A DNA stretch of 6,926 bases, from the NCBI GenBank assembly GCA_913773825.1, contig CAJYHH010000194.1, forward strand, positions 1-6,926, in the 5' to 3' direction. The position numbers were made by a program, and so were the translations under genes. The notes under the pieces are model-generated. The model searched no databases. It saw only the letters and a list, made by a program, of their open reading frames with translations, and was not told the DNA's origin. Positions 5,585-6,926 of the stretch are shown piece after piece (within the stretch, counting starts at the first letter, position 1; each line of letters begins with the position of its first letter). This stretch comes from Candidatus Sericytochromatia bacterium. Its GTDB lineage: Bacteria > Cyanobacteriota > Sericytochromatia > UBA7694.

Positions 5585-6926
5585 TTAAAGCAGTTTGCCA
5601 TTTCCATTAGTGCCATGAATATTTGTGGTGGACACTTTTACAGACAGGGCATTGTCGGAAACAACCAGTTTGCCTTTGCCCTTGCGGACGCCGTTGAAGA
5701 GAATGTCAATTTCTTCATTGGCGGATTTGTCGAGCAGCACCAGCGTGCCTTCACGCAGGTTGAGCCACTCGGTAATGGGCAGGCTGGCCTGACCCAGTTC
5801 GGCTGAGATTTCAACAGGGACATTACCCAGTTCACCGAAAGATTCATCAAGAGCAGATGCCAGACGCTTACGGTCAACAGTCTGCTTACCGCGAGGCTGA
5901 GAAATCAGCTCACGGGTATCGATGCCAAAGACAGATTCAAATTCACGACCAAACTCTTCGATGATTTCAGAGGTCAGGTTGTCATCATCATGAGCCATTT
6001 CGCTCATCAGACGGCTGGTTGCCAGATCTCTTTCAAGCACATCATCGGGAATGGTGAGGGCATTGATGTCAAAGTTAACAGCAGTTGGATTGGTGATACC
6101 AGCCGCCATCTGATCAGGCGAGAGGTAACGGCCAGTCGGCTTGATTTCATAATGCTGACGCATGGTTTCTTCGCTGACGGACAGACCCTGAGGGCTCATC
6201 TTGGCAACAATCAGCATCACCAGCGGAATCATCAGACCACCGACCGTAACAGCGTTACTGAAAGCCAGGTCAGGCATATTTGACAGGCCCAGAGCCTGCA
6301 GAATCGTTGCAGCCGGAGCACCCGGATTCATCAGAGCGCCACGGAAGAACAAGAACAGCGGCAGAATCACAGCCAGACCCAGAATAAAGCCCAGTGTTGC
6401 ACCGTAGAACAGGCCAATCAGAACGCGGGCAACCGCATTGATAGGCTTCATAACAGGGGCAATCGGACGCAGGTCAGAGGTGACTTCACCCGTTTCAATG
6501 TTGATGATTTCAACATATTTCTGAGAGAACGGTGTTTCGAATTTACGCAGACCGCCAAAGATGGCGCCAGCCAAACCCAGAATCAGAGCATAACCAAAAG
6601 CCGCGCAAAGTGCACCACCTAAAAAGAAGGTGTTAATCATCGGGTTATCAGAGCCAAGCACATCAGCTTTAGGCTGATGAGGAGGCTGAGCCAGACCCTG
6701 GGGAATATTACGGCCACCAATCATACCGACACCAGCACCCGTCATCGGCTGTTCAAAAGTCTGATTCAGACGATTACCGGCATCTGTCCGGCCACCGACA
6801 ATACCAACAGCGCCACCCATGGAGTTGTTAGCGTTGCGCAGCATCGCATCAGCAGAGTTACCCTGCCCAGCAGCTTGAGCGCCAGCGCTATTGCCATGGC
6901 TGGCAGCCGTGCCGTGATCTTCAGTG
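5585..6926 (-). CDS. membrane-anchored SpoA (FliN/FliM C-terminal-like) domain protein, 5'-truncated
   Basis: The frame is open to the right edge. An ATG at 6844 gives 419 residues but has no Shine-Dalgarno, and 27 in-frame Ala/Gly/Ser-rich codons precede it, so the start is probably outside the window. Numbering from that ATG, residues 1-65 are Gly-rich with a repeated motif (GGAVGIVGGR at 10-19, GAGVGMIGGR at 36-45). Membrane helices follow at about 70-98, 136-168 (long, perhaps two) and 196-214. A soluble linker with an acidic patch (DDDN, 286-289) leads to a SpoA domain at about 341-406 (ISAELGQASLPITEWL, then EIDILFNG). Positive charges flanking the helices suggest N-out, C-in topology, placing SpoA in the cytoplasm. 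The position directly before fliN is usually fliM, but no FliM middle domain is seen. It probably tethers FliN or a C-ring component to the membrane; the exact role is unknown. Confidence 0.85.
   Translation of the reverse strand, partial: TEDHGTAASHGNSAGAQAAGQGNSADAMLRNANNSMGGAVGIVGGRTDAGNRLNQTFEQPMTGAGVGMIGGRNIPQGLAQPPHQPKADVLGSDNPMINTFFLGGALCAAFGYALILGLAGAIFGGLRKFETPFSQKYVEIINIETGEVTSDLRPIAPVMKPINAVARVLIGLFYGATLGFILGLAVILPLFLFFRGALMNPGAPAATILQALGLSNMPDLAFSNAVTVGGLMIPLVMLIVAKMSPQGLSVSEETMRQHYEIKPTGRYLSPDQMAAGITNPTAVNFDINALTIPDDVLERDLATSRLMSEMAHDDDNLTSEIIEEFGREFESVFGIDTRELISQPRGKQTVDRKRLASALDESFGELGNVPVEISAELGQASLPITEWLNLREGTLVLLDKSANEEIDILFNGVRKGKGKLVVSDNALSVKVSTTNIHGTNGNGKLL

Noticed and set aside
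5221..5610. Plus-strand ORF of 129 codons opposite fliN
   Set aside because: It lies antisense to fliN, has a Ser/Thr/Arg-rich composition typical of an out-of-frame shadow, and shows no domain. FliN in the same place is unmistakable.
5585..6926. Naming the membrane SpoA protein FliM
   Set aside because: Position fits, but the membrane helices and the absence of the CheY-binding motif and CheC-like middle domain contradict it.

Overview
This window is dense and bacterial. Its core is the distal end of a flagellar switch and export operon on the minus strand (about 6926 down to 2598). In transcription order it reads: a truncated membrane protein with a C-terminal SpoA (FliN-like) domain, fliN, fliO, fliP, fliQ, fliR. 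FliP, FliQ and FliR build the core of the flagellar type III export gate in the inner membrane. FliO helps FliP assemble. FliN is a C-ring switch subunit that also docks export cargo. The presence of fliO supports flagellar identity over an injectisome. The order fliN-O-P-Q-R is the classical one, but the slot just before fliN, usually fliM, holds a protein with at least three predicted membrane helices joined to a cytoplasmic SpoA domain. I see no CheC-like FliM middle domain in it. This is the most unusual item in the window.

The flagellar run ends at fliR with a perfect 13-bp inverted repeat that has an extra copy of one arm. Next comes a small Trp-rich protein of the TIGR02450 family (minus strand, 2480-2214), with a good ribosome binding site and a plausible promoter of its own. 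A 161-bp spacer follows with two stem-loops. The plus strand then carries tRNA-Leu(CAG) at 1969-2052, preceded by a near-consensus sigma70-type promoter and lacking an encoded CCA end. Divergent from the tRNA is an App1/DUF2183 phosphatase-like protein (1923-649, minus). Convergent with that gene, at the left edge, is the end of an unrecognised polytopic membrane protein (plus strand, to 628).

The organism is a motile bacterium of medium G+C content with Shine-Dalgarno-led genes and bacterial sigma70-like promoters. The TIGR02450 protein, the tRNA without encoded CCA, FliP with a cleavable signal peptide and the short GTAGAG-type palindrome would fit a flagellated, non-photosynthetic relative of the Cyanobacteria (Melainabacteria/Sericytochromatia type). 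None of these traits is exclusive, so this placement is a low-confidence inference. There is no sign of CRISPR, transposase, phage or recent transfer. All the main reading frames are intact except the two cut by the window edges.
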